Origin: Terriglobus roseus
GTDB taxonomy: Bacteria > Acidobacteriota > Terriglobia > Terriglobales > Acidobacteriaceae
Direction: 5' to 3'
Assembly: GCF_900105625.1 (NCBI RefSeq)
Contig: NZ_FNSD01000001.1
Location: 4,464,001 to 4,528,000 of the forward strand
DNA length: 64,000 nt
A program made the position numbers and the translations under genes. The notes under the pieces are model-generated. The model did no database searches. It was not told the origin of the DNA and worked only from the letters and a program-made list of their open reading frames with translations. Below are positions 9,663 through 21,643 of this stretch, one piece after another. The first letter of the stretch is position 1; each line of letters begins with the position of its first letter.

Positions 9663-10589
9663 TTATCGAACCTTATCCGCGTGGTGGTGCGCACGGTAGA
9701 CGTAGTGGCCGATGAGCCAGCCTGCGGCTGAGCCGATGAGGACGTCGGAAGGGAAGTGTTGCTGGCCGAGCACGCGGGTCATGGAGACGGCGCTGGCGGC
9801 GGTGTAGACGCCGAGCTGAGCCCACGGGTTGTGATACTCGCCTGCAATGACGGCAGCAGAAGACCACGCGACCATGCTGTGGCCGGAGATGAACGATGAA
9901 TCTGCACCGGACGACCCAATGTAAAAGTTGCCGCGGGCGTTGTCGGTGAGTGGCCGTTCGCGGAAGGACGAGAGCTTCACGATCTCGTCGGCGACGTACG
10001 CTTCGATCCAGGCCTGCGATGCAAGGATGCCGGTCTCTCGGGCCTTCTCGTTATGGACTGCGGTTCCCCAGAGAAACATTGCTGCTGGTGCTGCGATGAA
10101 GCCATCGCGGCCCGCGTCGGAGACGTTGATGGCCGTCTGGTTGAAGCTCGTGTCGTGGCTGACGACGTCGCGCATCGTGTGCGTGTCGGTCGCAAAGGCA
10201 GCGGCGGTGGCGCCGGCAAGTGGCAGCAGGTAGGCAAGATCTCTCGTGCGGATATAGATCGGTGAGACGACGATGTGCGCTGCGTCGGCCAGCATGTGGC
10301 GCGGCGTGTTGCGGAGGGTCACTGGCGAGTGTGGCTGGTCTTGCAGTGGCGTGTCATCCTTCGCGGATGTGGAGACGCTTGAAGGCGCGCCACCCTGTTG
10401 ATGCTCGGCTGCGCGGGCTGCCGAAGGCGCGTCCGGCAGTTCGTCCATCGCTATGAGGGAAGATGATACTGCTTGCTGCGCCCGCGTCGAGTGCGCGCTG
10501 ATGGCCAAGGCAGCGCAGACAAGCGCAATGCGGCCTGGCAAACAGCAGCTTCGACGTGGGGTACTAGGGGAGGGCACAACCGATGTCAT
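9663..10589 (-). CDS. Secreted PAP2-family phosphatase, 308 aa
   Basis: PAP2 enzymes remove phosphate from lipid or undecaprenyl phosphates at the periplasmic side, or act as acid phosphatases. The three motifs are seen: KLSSFRERPLTD (motif 1), SSFISGHSM (motif 2, catalytic His) and MTRVLGQQHFPSD (motif 3, catalytic His and Asp). An N-terminal signal sequence (GRIALVCAALAISAHSTRA) is followed by a low-complexity linker of about 60 residues. Several hydrophobic helices follow. Substrate is not evident. Confidence 0.9.
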   Translation of the reverse strand: MTSVVPSPSTPRRSCCLPGRIALVCAALAISAHSTRAQQAVSSSLIAMDELPDAPSAARAAEHQQGGAPSSVSTSAKDDTPLQDQPHSPVTLRNTPRHMLADAAHIVVSPIYIRTRDLAYLLPLAGATAAAFATDTHTMRDVVSHDTSFNQTAINVSDAGRDGFIAAPAAMFLWGTAVHNEKARETGILASQAWIEAYVADEIVKLSSFRERPLTDNARGNFYIGSSGADSSFISGHSMVAWSSAAVIAGEYHNPWAQLGVYTAASAVSMTRVLGQQHFPSDVLIGSAAGWLIGHYVYRAHHHADKVR

Positions 10590-10647
10590 TCGGATAGGTT
10601 CTCTGACGGCGCTTAAGTCACCCTGAAGAATCGCCGGAGGGAAAGGA

Positions 10648-10677
10648 AACGGGATGCGCCGAAGCGCATCCCGTTTT
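10648..10677 (-). terminator. Terminator after nuoN
   Basis: Perfect 12-bp stem AACGGGATGCGC (10648-10659), loop CGAA, GCGCATCCCGTT (10664-10675). On the minus strand it is followed by TTTCCTTTCC. It lies 24 nt past the nuoN stop and upstream of the PAP2 gene, so it closes the nuoE-to-nuoN transcript. Confidence 0.85.
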
Positions 10678-10700
10678 GTATGGCGAATGATCCGCGCGGT

Positions 10701-12269
10701 CTAGTGCAGTGCTGCCGGATCGCCCACAGTGTTGCCCGTTGCAACGCCCGCAGGGGCGGTAGCGATGGCGGCGACCTGTGCCATGGTGAGTACTCTTCCC
10801 GGTGCGATGCCGAGTAGAAGGGTCGCAGCCACGGCTGCTGCCAGAGCAAGGTACGACGGGACACGCGTGATGGTCGGGGTGGTGAAGTAGCCGGTCGGAC
10901 GCTGCAGCATGGCCGGATCGGTCTGGCTCGCGAGCGTGTAATCCGCGAACTCGGCAGTCGCGGGCGCTGTGTAGATGCGCACGATCAACCGCAGGTAGTA
11001 GAAGCATGCGACCCCGGAGTTGAGCAGGCCGATGACCGCGAGGTTCACGTGGCCGGTGTGCATGACCGCCGTGAAGACGTAGAACTTGCCGAAGAAGCCG
11101 CCGGTGAAAGGGATACCGATCATCGACATCAGGAAGAAGGTAAGGGCAGCGCCGAGCACAGGATGGCGCAACGCGAGGCCAGTGTAGTCTTCGCCGGTAC
11201 GCAGGCGCTCCTGGTAGCCGGTGACCAGGGTGATGACGATGAAGGCGCCGACATTCATGGCCGCGTAGGCAGCGGAGTAAAAGGCTGCGGCAGCGATGCC
11301 GTCCGTGGGCAGGGCAGTGAAGGCTGCAATCAGGTAGCCAGCGTGAGCGATCGAGGAATAGGCCAGCATGCGCTTCACATCACGCTGCATCAGCGCGCCA
11401 AGATTGCCGATGCACATGCTTAGCACGGAGAGGATCGCCATCAGGATCTGCCAGCGTGGCTGCAGCATGGCATAGCCCGAGAAGAGGATGCGCAGCAGAA
11501 CGGCAAAGGCAGCGGCCTTCGGTGCGGTCGACATCATGCCGACGACGGGCGGCGGTGCGCCTTGGTAGACGTCCGGTGTCCACACGTGAAAGGGAGCAGC
11601 AGAGACCTTGAAGCCGATCCCGATGATGATCATCGCGACGGCGAGGACCGCAAGCACCGGGGTCTGTGTCGTCGTCATGGCCTGCGCAATGACCGTGAGG
11701 TTCGTCGACCCGGTTGCGCCGAAGGTGAGCGCGATGCCGTAGAGGAAGAACGCCGTGGCGAACGAGCCGAGCAGGAAGTATTTGAGCGAGCTCTCGGTGC
11801 CGGTGGCTTGGCCCTTGCGGAAGCCTGCCATGATGTACGTCGAGATTGATGAGATCTCAAGGCCGATAAAGACCATCAGCAGCTCGGTCGAGCAGCACAT
11901 CAGCATCATGCCGACGGCGCCGAAGCAGACCAGCGCGTAATACTCACCAGCGTGAGATTCCTTGCGGTCCAAAAAATCCAGCGAGGTGAGCAGCGTGGCC
12001 ACGACGACCAGGCCGATGATGACCTGGAAGAAGACCGAGTAGCTGTCCACACGGATGGAGTCGTGGAACGCATTCATGATGCCCAGGTGAAGCTGCCAAA
12101 GGCTGATGACAGTTGCGACGACGCCGCCAAAGATTGCGAGCCAGCCCAGCGGTTTCCGCGAGCGTGATGGGGGCAAGACAGGCTCCAGAAGCATGATGAT
12201 CACACCAATGATGGTGAGCACATACTCCGGCAGCAGCGCGAGAACGTTGTTTCCAAGGGATTCGAACAT
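10701..12269 (-). CDS. nuoN: NADH-quinone oxidoreductase subunit N, 522 aa
   Basis: One of the three antiporter-like proton-pumping subunits in the membrane arm of Complex I. About 14 hydrophobic helices, with the conserved KYFLLGSFATAFFLYGIAL segment and the central lysine and histidine in TSTAPKAAAFAVLLRILF of the antiporter family. Ends with an Ala-rich tail. Last gene of the operon; its ATG directly follows the nuoM stop with no gap. A terminator lies downstream. Confidence 0.95.
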   Translation of the reverse strand: MFESLGNNVLALLPEYVLTIIGVIIMLLEPVLPPSRSRKPLGWLAIFGGVVATVISLWQLHLGIMNAFHDSIRVDSYSVFFQVIIGLVVVATLLTSLDFLDRKESHAGEYYALVCFGAVGMMLMCCSTELLMVFIGLEISSISTYIMAGFRKGQATGTESSLKYFLLGSFATAFFLYGIALTFGATGSTNLTVIAQAMTTTQTPVLAVLAVAMIIIGIGFKVSAAPFHVWTPDVYQGAPPPVVGMMSTAPKAAAFAVLLRILFSGYAMLQPRWQILMAILSVLSMCIGNLGALMQRDVKRMLAYSSIAHAGYLIAAFTALPTDGIAAAAFYSAAYAAMNVGAFIVITLVTGYQERLRTGEDYTGLALRHPVLGAALTFFLMSMIGIPFTGGFFGKFYVFTAVMHTGHVNLAVIGLLNSGVACFYYLRLIVRIYTAPATAEFADYTLASQTDPAMLQRPTGYFTTPTITRVPSYLALAAAVAATLLLGIAPGRVLTMAQVAAIATAPAGVATGNTVGDPAALH

Positions 12270-13877
12270 TTAGCGGGCGCCTCCTGCTACGGATGCTTCG
12301 GGGCGTGTCCCGACTGATGCGGTGAGAGCGGTTGGTACAAGCTTCTGAATGCTCAATCTGTTTCCAAGCGGAAGAAGGGCGTCCATGATCGTCGGCGATG
12401 CAACGCCCATGTATAGGAACAGCACAACCATAGGCCAGAGTGCCAGGTGCTCACGTGCCGTAATATCCCAGCCACGCTTCTCTGCAGTCACTGCGCCAAG
12501 GTTCGCGTAGAAGACGCGCTGAATCATGGTGAGCAGATACGCTGCGGAGAAGATGACGCCGGTGGTGGCGATGGTGGCCCACAGCCAGGGATGTGCGGAA
12601 AGCTGCGTGGATGCAGCGCCGGAGAGGATGAGGAACTCACCGACGAAGCTGTTCAGCATCGGCAGGCCAACGTTGGACAAGGCAGTGATGACGAAGAGCG
12701 TCACCATCCACGGCAGGCGTCCGGCGATGCCGCCGAGTTCGCGCATGTCGTAAGTGCCGTAACGCTCGTACAGGAAGCCCATCAGCAGGAAGAGCGCGCC
12801 GCCTGAGATGCCGTGGTTCAGGATCTGGTACATGCCGCCGTCGAGGCCGTTGATGGTGAAGCTGAAGATGCCAAGCGTGATAAACGACAGGTGACCCAGC
12901 GTGGAAAAGGCCGCAAGGCGCTTCAGATCGTTCTGCACCAGCGCGATGCATGCGCCGTAGACGATTCCAATGGCACCGAGCGCGATCATCAGGGGAGCGA
13001 TACGGTGCGCCTGCTCTGGGAAGATACCGAAGGAGTAGCGCAGGATACTGTACAGACCGATCTTGCCGGCCACCACCATCACGGCGGCCGTCGGTGCTTC
13101 GCTGATGGCGTCCGAGAGCCAGCCATGCAGTGGGAAGACAGGTACCTTGACTGCGAAGGCGAGCAGGAAGGCAAGCGATGCGAGCCACAGCGCAGTCGAG
13201 GAGCCAGGGATCGCGTGTGCCGAGGCAAGTGCGATGAGGCGCGGCATCTCGAACGTGCCCGTCTTCGCATAGATCCAGATCACACCGACCAGCAGGATGG
13301 CCGACGGGATGAAGTTATACAGGAAGTACTTCATCGCGGCCTTCTGGCGGTTGTTGGTGCGGCCGAAGACAGCGATCAGCACCGTCATGGGAACCAGCGC
13401 CATCTCGAAGAATGCGTAGAAGAGGAACAGATCCAGCGAAGCAAAAACGCCGAGCATGGCGACCTGCTGCAGCAGGAAAAGCACATAAAACAGCTTACGG
13501 CGCGATGCGATTGCGTTCCACGATGCCAGGACACCGAGAGGAGCCAGAAGGCCTGACAGCACCAGCAGCCACATCGACAGGCCGTCCACGCCGAGGTGGT
13601 AGCGGATCAGCGGCGACGGGATCCAGAACTTGTTCTGCTCGAACGCGAAGCTTGTGACGTACTTATACGTGCTGCCGAGGATCGGGTCGCCGACAAGGTG
13701 CGTATGCGCCTCTGCAAAGTGGGCAGGGAGGTGCAGCGTCATGGCGAAGGTGATCAACGTGACCACCAGGGCGCCCCACTGTTGCAGACGGCCGCGGTCC
13801 GGCAGCACGGCAAGAATGCCTGCTCCCGCCAGTGGCGTGAGGATGATCAGCGAAAGGATGATGCCGTTCAGATTCAT
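12270..13877 (-). CDS. nuoM: NADH-quinone oxidoreductase subunit M, 535 aa
   Basis: Antiporter-like subunit of Complex I membrane arm. Family blocks seen: HLGVDGLSMWLLVLSGLLAPL, FYAFFEMALVPMTVLIAVFG with the conserved pump Glu, AVKVPVFPLHGWLSDAISEAPTAA and KIGLYSILRYSFGIFPEQA. About 14 helices. Reads into nuoN with zero spacing, and follows nuoL by 18 bp. Confidence 0.96.
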   Translation of the reverse strand: MNLNGIILSLIILTPLAGAGILAVLPDRGRLQQWGALVVTLITFAMTLHLPAHFAEAHTHLVGDPILGSTYKYVTSFAFEQNKFWIPSPLIRYHLGVDGLSMWLLVLSGLLAPLGVLASWNAIASRRKLFYVLFLLQQVAMLGVFASLDLFLFYAFFEMALVPMTVLIAVFGRTNNRQKAAMKYFLYNFIPSAILLVGVIWIYAKTGTFEMPRLIALASAHAIPGSSTALWLASLAFLLAFAVKVPVFPLHGWLSDAISEAPTAAVMVVAGKIGLYSILRYSFGIFPEQAHRIAPLMIALGAIGIVYGACIALVQNDLKRLAAFSTLGHLSFITLGIFSFTINGLDGGMYQILNHGISGGALFLLMGFLYERYGTYDMRELGGIAGRLPWMVTLFVITALSNVGLPMLNSFVGEFLILSGAASTQLSAHPWLWATIATTGVIFSAAYLLTMIQRVFYANLGAVTAEKRGWDITAREHLALWPMVVLFLYMGVASPTIMDALLPLGNRLSIQKLVPTALTASVGTRPEASVAGGAR

Positions 13878-13895
13878 GGTGTCCTTTGCCGTCTC

Positions 13896-15941
<2,046 letters not shown>

Positions 15942-15962
15942 CGGAAGGTCTTCGATCTCCGC

Positions 15963-16265
15963 TTAGTTCTTCATCAGGTTGATGCTGTCCACGTCCAGGG
16001 TTTGGCGTGTACGGAAGATGGCGATAATGATGGCGAGTCCAACCGCGGCTTCTGCCGCTGCCACCACCATTACGAAAAATACAAACAGCTGACCCTTTAC
16101 CGCATGATGCATATGGGAAAAGGCCACAAAGGTCAGGTTCACCGCGTTCAACATCAATTCAATCGACATGAAGACGGTGATGATGTTGCGCTTGATCAGA
16201 AACGCGCCAATACCGATGCAGAACAGGATCGCGGCGAGGATCAGGTAGTAGTAGATGGGCACCAT
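15963..16265 (-). CDS. nuoK: NADH-quinone oxidoreductase subunit K, 100 aa
   Basis: Three-helix membrane subunit with the family signature [24 protein letters not shown], holding the functional Glu in helix 2, followed by [22 protein letters not shown] in helix 3. Length exactly typical (about 100 aa). Four bases separate the nuoJ stop from its start. Confidence 0.96.
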   Translation of the reverse strand: MVPIYYYLILAAILFCIGIGAFLIKRNIITVFMSIELMLNAVNLTFVAFSHMHHAVKGQLFVFFVMVVAAAEAAVGLAIIIAIFRTRQTLDVDSINLMKN

Positions 16266-16268
16266 GGT

Positions 16269-16775
16269 TTAGGGTTCCTTCCGCGCGAGAACGACCGCGC
16301 CCAGGATGGCTACCAGGATGAGGATCGATGTGACCTCAAACGGCAGCAGCAGATCAGTGAACAGTACGCGACTGATAGCGCTCATATTGCTGACGCCATT
16401 GTTCAGCTGGCCGCCGAAGGTCGCGTAGCCAAGCTTTGTGCGCTCATGTAGGAAGGTGTACGCCAACAGGGCGAAGACGCCCACGACGCCCGGGATACCA
16501 GCGAAGTACGCTGCCCTGGAACCGCGGGTGCGTTCTTCTTCGCCTGCATTCAGCAGCATGATGACGAAGGTGAAGAGCACCATGATGGCGCCGGAGTAGA
16601 CGATAACCTGTGCAGCCGCGAGGAACTCAGCGCCCAGCGTCCAGTAGATGACGGCGAGCGACATCATGACGACCACGAGCGACAGCGCAGAGTTGATGGG
16701 GTGGCGCTGAAAGAGGAGATTCAGCGCGCTCACCACGCATATCGCCGCGAAGATGAAGAAGAGCGCAGTTTGCAT
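16269..16775 (-). CDS. nuoJ: NADH-quinone oxidoreductase subunit J, 168 aa
   Basis: Five-helix membrane subunit near the quinone end of the arm. Family features: QRHPINSALSLVVVMMSLAVIYWTLGAEFLAAAQVIVYSGAIMVLFTFVIMLLN near the N-terminus, with the conserved Tyr/Gly in VYSGAIMVLF. Upstream there is an 80-bp gap to nuoH instead of nuoI, which is absent. Confidence 0.95.
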   Translation of the reverse strand: MQTALFFIFAAICVVSALNLLFQRHPINSALSLVVVMMSLAVIYWTLGAEFLAAAQVIVYSGAIMVLFTFVIMLLNAGEEERTRGSRAAYFAGIPGVVGVFALLAYTFLHERTKLGYATFGGQLNNGVSNMSAISRVLFTDLLLPFEVTSILILVAILGAVVLARKEP

Positions 16776-16855
16776 CGGTCCGGCAGATCCTTACACGTGC
16801 TAAAGGCGGTTGAAAAGAAGGGTGATGACCCGATTGTAATGCGTCGGTCGAGAGA

Positions 16856-17911
16856 TCAGCCGTGGATGGCGAGTACGAGTGCGGTGATAACGATGTTGAT
16901 CATGGCCAATGGCAGCAGCCACTTCCAGCCAAAACTCATCAGCTGGTCATAACGGAAGCGCGGCAGAGTCGAACGCACCCAGATGTAGAGAAACAGGAAG
17001 CAGAAGACTTTGAAGACGAACCACAGGATTGGGAAGATCGCCGACAGGATCGGGCCGCCGAAGTTGTCCGGCAGCAGGTGTCCCAGCGGGGAAGTAGCGC
17101 CGCCGAAGAAAAGCAGCGTAGCCACGCAGGAGACGGTGATCATGTTCGCGTACTCCGCCATGAAGAACATGGCGAACTTCATCGAGGAATACTCGGTGTG
17201 ATAGCCGGCGACAAGTTCGGACTCCGCTTCCGGAAGATCGAACGGTGCGCGGTTCGTTTCAGCGTATGCGGCCATCAGGTAGATGAAGAAGCCCAAGATC
17301 TGCGGCCAGATGTTCCAGCTCAGCAAGCCGTGGTGCGCCTGTGATCCGACGATGTCGCGGAGGCGGAGCGATCCGGCGCGGAGCACAACACCGACCAGCG
17401 ACAGGCCCAGCGCAAGCTCGTAGCTGATGATCTGTGCCGAGGCGCGGAGCGAGCCCAGCAGGGAATACTTGTTGTTCGAAGACCAGCCCGACAGCGCAAT
17501 GCCGTACACGCCAACCGACGTGATGCCCAGGACTACGAGCAGGCCGATGTTGATGTCGGAGATCTCGAAGAGGCTGACGCCGCGGTAAGTGAAGACGTTG
17601 CCGAAGGGCACAACCGCGATGGAGATCAGAGCGCATGAGAGAGCGATCACGGGCGCGATGACGAAGAGCGGCCGTTCGACCGCGATCGGCATGAGGTCTT
17701 CCTTCAGGAAGAGCTTGATGCCGTCAACGAGCGGCTGCAGCAGGCCGAAAGGCCCTACGCGGCTCGGTCCCCAGCGATTCTGGATCAGGCCGATGACCTT
17801 ACGCTCCAGCAGCACCGTGTAGGCCACTGAGGTAAGCGTAATGACCAGCACGACCACGATCTTGAGGATCGTCAGGAGCAGGAAGATTTGGAAGTCGGAG
17901 AGATGCGTCAC
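16856..17911 (-). CDS. nuoH: NADH-quinone oxidoreductase subunit H, 351 aa
   Basis: Membrane subunit at the junction of the two arms, forming part of the quinone channel. Seen: ERKVIGLIQNRWGPSRVGPFGLLQPLVDGIKLFLKED, the SNNKYSLLGSLRASAQIISYELALGLSLVG block, and ETNRAPFDLPEAESELVAGYHTEYSSMKFA. Eight helices. 24 nt after nuoG. Note that the gene usually beside it, nuoI, is missing. Confidence 0.97.
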   Translation of the reverse strand: MTHLSDFQIFLLLTILKIVVVLVITLTSVAYTVLLERKVIGLIQNRWGPSRVGPFGLLQPLVDGIKLFLKEDLMPIAVERPLFVIAPVIALSCALISIAVVPFGNVFTYRGVSLFEISDINIGLLVVLGITSVGVYGIALSGWSSNNKYSLLGSLRASAQIISYELALGLSLVGVVLRAGSLRLRDIVGSQAHHGLLSWNIWPQILGFFIYLMAAYAETNRAPFDLPEAESELVAGYHTEYSSMKFAMFFMAEYANMITVSCVATLLFFGGATSPLGHLLPDNFGGPILSAIFPILWFVFKVFCFLFLYIWVRSTLPRFRYDQLMSFGWKWLLPLAMINIVITALVLAIHG

Positions 17912-17935
17912 GGCTGTCGTTGTCCTGTTCTTGCG

Positions 17936-20308
17936 TTAGTCGGCTGGAATGCCGGCGGGTTCAACGGCATACTTGTCGGCGAGTTCGACCAGCTTGGGCG
18001 AGTAGCGGCCAAGCGTGCCGGAGGTGAACAACGTGTCGTCTGCAGGCAGCACAAGATCGCGGCGAGCCGGCTCAATCTGGACCAGATCGGCAGGCGCAGC
18101 GGGCGAAAGGTGCTGGTCATTGCCGCTCAGCAACTGCAGGCGCAGCAAATCATAGCCGGGCACCAGACGCTGAATCTCATCGAGTACAGCGAAGGGATCG
18201 AAGGGCGAGAGCTTCATCTCAAGGTTGTTTGCCGAGAGCCAAACTGCATGACGGTCGGCCTCACCAGACTGCGCACCGCGCGTCTGACCCAGGTCAGCGC
18301 GAAGTCCCGCACCCTGCTTGCCGAAGGGCACCAGCTCACGGATGTTCGCGCCCATCTTGTCGGCGACGCGGACGATCAATTCGAGATCGGTACGAACACC
18401 CGCACGATCGGAAGCCTTCTTCACAAGTTGAAGATCGCCGTAGCTGTTTGTGACCGAGCCCGACTTCTCATACAGGTTGGCCGAGGGGAAGATCACATCG
18501 GCAAGCTGCGCGGTCTCCGTCAGGAACATGTCATGAACGACAACGAAGGTGTTCGCCAGTGCCGCCGGATCGACCGAGTAGCGCGAGACCGGGTTGGCAT
18601 TCACGACATACAGCGCGCCAAGGTTGCCGGCGATTGCTGCGTCGAACATACCGATCAGGTCGAGACCAGGCGTGTTGCTGAAGCGTGCGCCATACTCGTT
18701 GTTGAAGTCGTGCGAGCCCTGCAACGGCAGGTAGCCGGGCAGCATGTCGGGCAGCAGACCCATGTCCGAGGCGCCGTGGCTGTTGACGTAGTCGCTCAGC
18801 AGCGCAAACTTCGCGTTCGGCAGCGTAAGGCCAAAGTCAATCAAGGCCTTCAGGCTGGCACCGCGTAGCTCGCTGCCAATCAGGATGACGATCTTCTCTT
18901 CGGCCTTCACTGCGTCACGCAGCGCGGTGAGAGACTCCGCACCTGCAGCACCAGCGAGCGTGCTCATCGCTTCGCCGTAGCCCAGTTCGTCAATCTCCGC
19001 GAAGAGCTTTGCCTGGCGGCGCAGCTTGATCGGCTGGTGATTTACGACATAGAGGCGAGCACTGTTCAGACGAACATCCGCGCGGATATTCCATGCGGTC
19101 AGCGGATTCTCGTTCGTCGGATCGCCGCCCACCAGCAGGATAGCGGGCGATGTCTCGTTGTCATGCTGCGATGCGAAGCGATCGCGATGACCGCTGAGTG
19201 CTGCGGCGAAGGTAACGTAATCAGCCGTGCGGTGGTGGTCGATGTTATTGGTGCCGAGGACACTGCGGCCGAACTTCTGCAGCAGGTAGGCCTCTTCGTT
19301 CGTCAGGCGATTGCCGCCAATGACGCCCGTTGCAGCGCCGCCGCGGGCATCCCGAATCTCGCGCAGCTTGTTTCCGGCGTAGGCGATTGCCTCGTCCCAG
19401 CTGACAGCCTTGAACTCACCGTTCGACTGCTTGATCATCGGCTGGGTGATGCGGCTGTGCGAGTTGGCGAAGTCAAAGCCGTAGCGGCCTTTGTTGCACA
19501 GGAAGTCGCCGTTGATGCCGCTCTTGTCGCGGTTGTCGCCGCGGACAATCTCGCTGCCGTCGGTCGTTGCGCGAACACCCAGCGTGGTCTTGCAACCGTC
19601 ACCGCAGTGTGTGCAGACCGTGGCAACGTGGTTCATCTCCCACGGGCGCGTCTTGTACCGATAGGTGTCGCTGGTCAGCGCGCCGACAGGGCATACGTCG
19701 ATGCACATGCCGCACTCTTCGCAGTCCAGGTGCTGCAGGCCATCTTCACTCTGCGATGCGGGGATATTCGGCGCAATGACAGCGGAGGAACCGCGGTTCT
19801 GGATGCCCAGCGCGAAGACGTCCATGCCCTCGCCGCACATACGAACGCAGCGATAGCAGAGGATGCAGCGGGGACGATCGAAGTAGACCGTCGGCGACCA
19901 CTGCTGCTCCTCGCGGTGATTCTTCGGCTCGGTGTAGAACGATTCCGCCGCGCCGTACTTGAAGGTCATGTCCTGCAATTCGCACTGGCCGCCGGCATCG
20001 CAAACGGGGCAGTCGAGCGGGTGATTGCCCAGCAGCAACTGCAGTGTGGCCTTGCGAGCCTGCGCGATCTCCGGGGTCTCCGTCGCAACAATCATGCCTT
20101 CCGCAACGGGCGTGGTGCATGCCGTCTGCAGCTTGGGCATCTTCTCAATGCGCACAACGCACATGCGGCATGCCGCCTGCAGTGACAGGCCGGGGTAGTA
20201 ACAGAAGGCAGGGATCTGGATGCCGGCTGCCTTGCAGGCGTCGATGAGCAGCGTGCCCGCGGGGGCGGTAATCTGCTGGCCGTCTACGGTAAGGGTTACG
20301 TCTGGCAT
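17936..20308 (-). CDS. nuoG: NADH-quinone oxidoreductase subunit G, 790 aa
   Basis: Large Fe-S subunit of the peripheral arm. N-terminal 2Fe-2S ferredoxin domain (CYYPGLSLQAACRMC), the HPLDCPVCDAGGQCELQ motif (His-ligated N5), CILCYRCVRMC and CEECGMCIDVCPVGAL clusters, then a molybdopterin-oxidoreductase-like C-terminal domain. Cluster N7 ligands are also present (CTHCGDGC with a fourth Cys in GDFLCNKGR), a bacterial feature lost in mitochondria. The terminal part is shorter than some homologues. 12 nt after nuoF. Confidence 0.96.
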   Translation of the reverse strand: MPDVTLTVDGQQITAPAGTLLIDACKAAGIQIPAFCYYPGLSLQAACRMCVVRIEKMPKLQTACTTPVAEGMIVATETPEIAQARKATLQLLLGNHPLDCPVCDAGGQCELQDMTFKYGAAESFYTEPKNHREEQQWSPTVYFDRPRCILCYRCVRMCGEGMDVFALGIQNRGSSAVIAPNIPASQSEDGLQHLDCEECGMCIDVCPVGALTSDTYRYKTRPWEMNHVATVCTHCGDGCKTTLGVRATTDGSEIVRGDNRDKSGINGDFLCNKGRYGFDFANSHSRITQPMIKQSNGEFKAVSWDEAIAYAGNKLREIRDARGGAATGVIGGNRLTNEEAYLLQKFGRSVLGTNNIDHHRTADYVTFAAALSGHRDRFASQHDNETSPAILLVGGDPTNENPLTAWNIRADVRLNSARLYVVNHQPIKLRRQAKLFAEIDELGYGEAMSTLAGAAGAESLTALRDAVKAEEKIVILIGSELRGASLKALIDFGLTLPNAKFALLSDYVNSHGASDMGLLPDMLPGYLPLQGSHDFNNEYGARFSNTPGLDLIGMFDAAIAGNLGALYVVNANPVSRYSVDPAALANTFVVVHDMFLTETAQLADVIFPSANLYEKSGSVTNSYGDLQLVKKASDRAGVRTDLELIVRVADKMGANIRELVPFGKQGAGLRADLGQTRGAQSGEADRHAVWLSANNLEMKLSPFDPFAVLDEIQRLVPGYDLLRLQLLSGNDQHLSPAAPADLVQIEPARRDLVLPADDTLFTSGTLGRYSPKLVELADKYAVEPAGIPAD

Positions 20309-20320
20309 TCGTGTCCTCTG

Positions 20321-21643
20321 CTAGTGCGAAGCGCCGATAAGTTCTTCGGTGGTGATGAAGGTCTTCTCTGTCCGAGCGCCCTTGAGGTATTCCTCGAACT
20401 CAGGGCGGAACTTCTTGATGAAGCCAAGCGTTGGCATGGCTGCGGCGTCGCCAAGCGGGCAGAAGGTGCGGCCCATCATGTTCTCAGCCAGGTACTGAAT
20501 GTTGTTGATGTCCTTCAGATTACCGCCACCGTTATAGAAACGTGTCAGCGTCTTCTTTAGCCAGTCCGTTCCCTCGCGGCAGGGGATGCACCAGCCGCAG
20601 GATTCATGCTGGTAGAACTTGATCGTCCGCAGCGCGAACTCAACGATGGAGACCGTTTCGTCCAGCACAACAATGCCGCCCGAGCCGAGCATGGTACCGG
20701 CCTTGCCCATCTGATCGAAGTCGAGGCCGACATCGAGCTCATCGGCAGTGAGAACCGGGCAGCTCGATCCGCCGGGAACAACAGCTTTTAGCTTGCGACC
20801 ACCCTTGACGCCACCGGCAACTTCATAGATGGCCTTCTTCAGGTTGTAGCCCATGGGCAGCTCGTAGACGCCGGGGCGCTCGACGTGGCCGCTGATGCCA
20901 AAGAGGCGCGTGCCGCCGTTGCGCTCGCTGCCGATTTTCGCGTAGTCCGCGCCACCCATCAGAAGGATATGCGGCGCGGAAGCGATCGTCTCGGCGTTAT
21001 TGATGACGGTCGGACCGCCGTACAGGCCCACGACAGCAGGGAAGGGGGGCTTGATGCGCGGAACACCACGCTTGCCCTCCAGAGACTCCATCAGAGCGGA
21101 CTCTTCACCGACTTCGTACGCGCCTGCGCCGGTCTGCGTGACGATGTCGAAGTCGACGCCTTCCTTGCCGAAGATGTTCTTGCCCAGAATGCCCTTGGCG
21201 TACGCATCGGCAACGGCTTTCTCGACGATCTTCAGCAGGTAGCGATACTCGCCGCGCAGGTAGATGAAGCCCATCTTCGCACCGATGGCCAGGCCCGCGA
21301 TCATGGTGCCTTCAATGACGGCGTGCGGATCGTGCAGGAAGATGACGTGATCTTTACAGGTGCCCGGCTCAGACTCGTCGCCGTTGACCAGGACGTACTT
21401 GGGCTTCTCACTCGTCTTGGGAACGAAGGACCACTTCAGGCCGGTGGGGAAGCCTGCACCACCGCGTCCGCGGAGGCCGCTGGCCTTCATCTCGTTGATG
21501 ACCCACTCAGGACCCTGTTCGATGGCCTTCTGTACAGCCTTGTAGCCGTCCAGTTCGATGTACTTGTCGATCTCTGCAGCGCCCTGTCCAAAACGGCGGG
21601 AGAGGACGCGAACCTCTTCGGGATGCGATACCAGGGTGGGCAT
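20321..21643 (-). CDS. nuoF: NADH-quinone oxidoreductase subunit F, 440 aa
   Basis: Binds NADH and FMN and carries 4Fe-4S cluster N3. Seen: LRGRGGAGFPTGLKW (FMN/NADH site), GAGAYEVGEESALMESLEGKRGVPRIKPPFPA (NADH site), and ESCGWCIPCREGT followed by a fourth Cys in RTFCPLGD for the cluster. Length typical. Its ATG overlaps the nuoE stop in a TAATG arrangement. Confidence 0.97.
   Translation of the reverse strand: MPTLVSHPEEVRVLSRRFGQGAAEIDKYIELDGYKAVQKAIEQGPEWVINEMKASGLRGRGGAGFPTGLKWSFVPKTSEKPKYVLVNGDESEPGTCKDHVIFLHDPHAVIEGTMIAGLAIGAKMGFIYLRGEYRYLLKIVEKAVADAYAKGILGKNIFGKEGVDFDIVTQTGAGAYEVGEESALMESLEGKRGVPRIKPPFPAVVGLYGGPTVINNAETIASAPHILLMGGADYAKIGSERNGGTRLFGISGHVERPGVYELPMGYNLKKAIYEVAGGVKGGRKLKAVVPGGSSCPVLTADELDVGLDFDQMGKAGTMLGSGGIVVLDETVSIVEFALRTIKFYQHESCGWCIPCREGTDWLKKTLTRFYNGGGNLKDINNIQYLAENMMGRTFCPLGDAAAMPTLGFIKKFRPEFEEYLKGARTEKTFITTEELIGASH

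Noticed and set aside
12813-13556. Plus-strand frames under nuoM and nuoL, and similar antisense frames elsewhere
   Set aside because: They follow the reverse complement of highly biased coding DNA, lack ribosome sites and match no family.
16776-16855. Missing nuoI hidden between nuoJ and nuoH
   Set aside because: Only 80 bp with no CxxCxxCxxxCP coding capacity.
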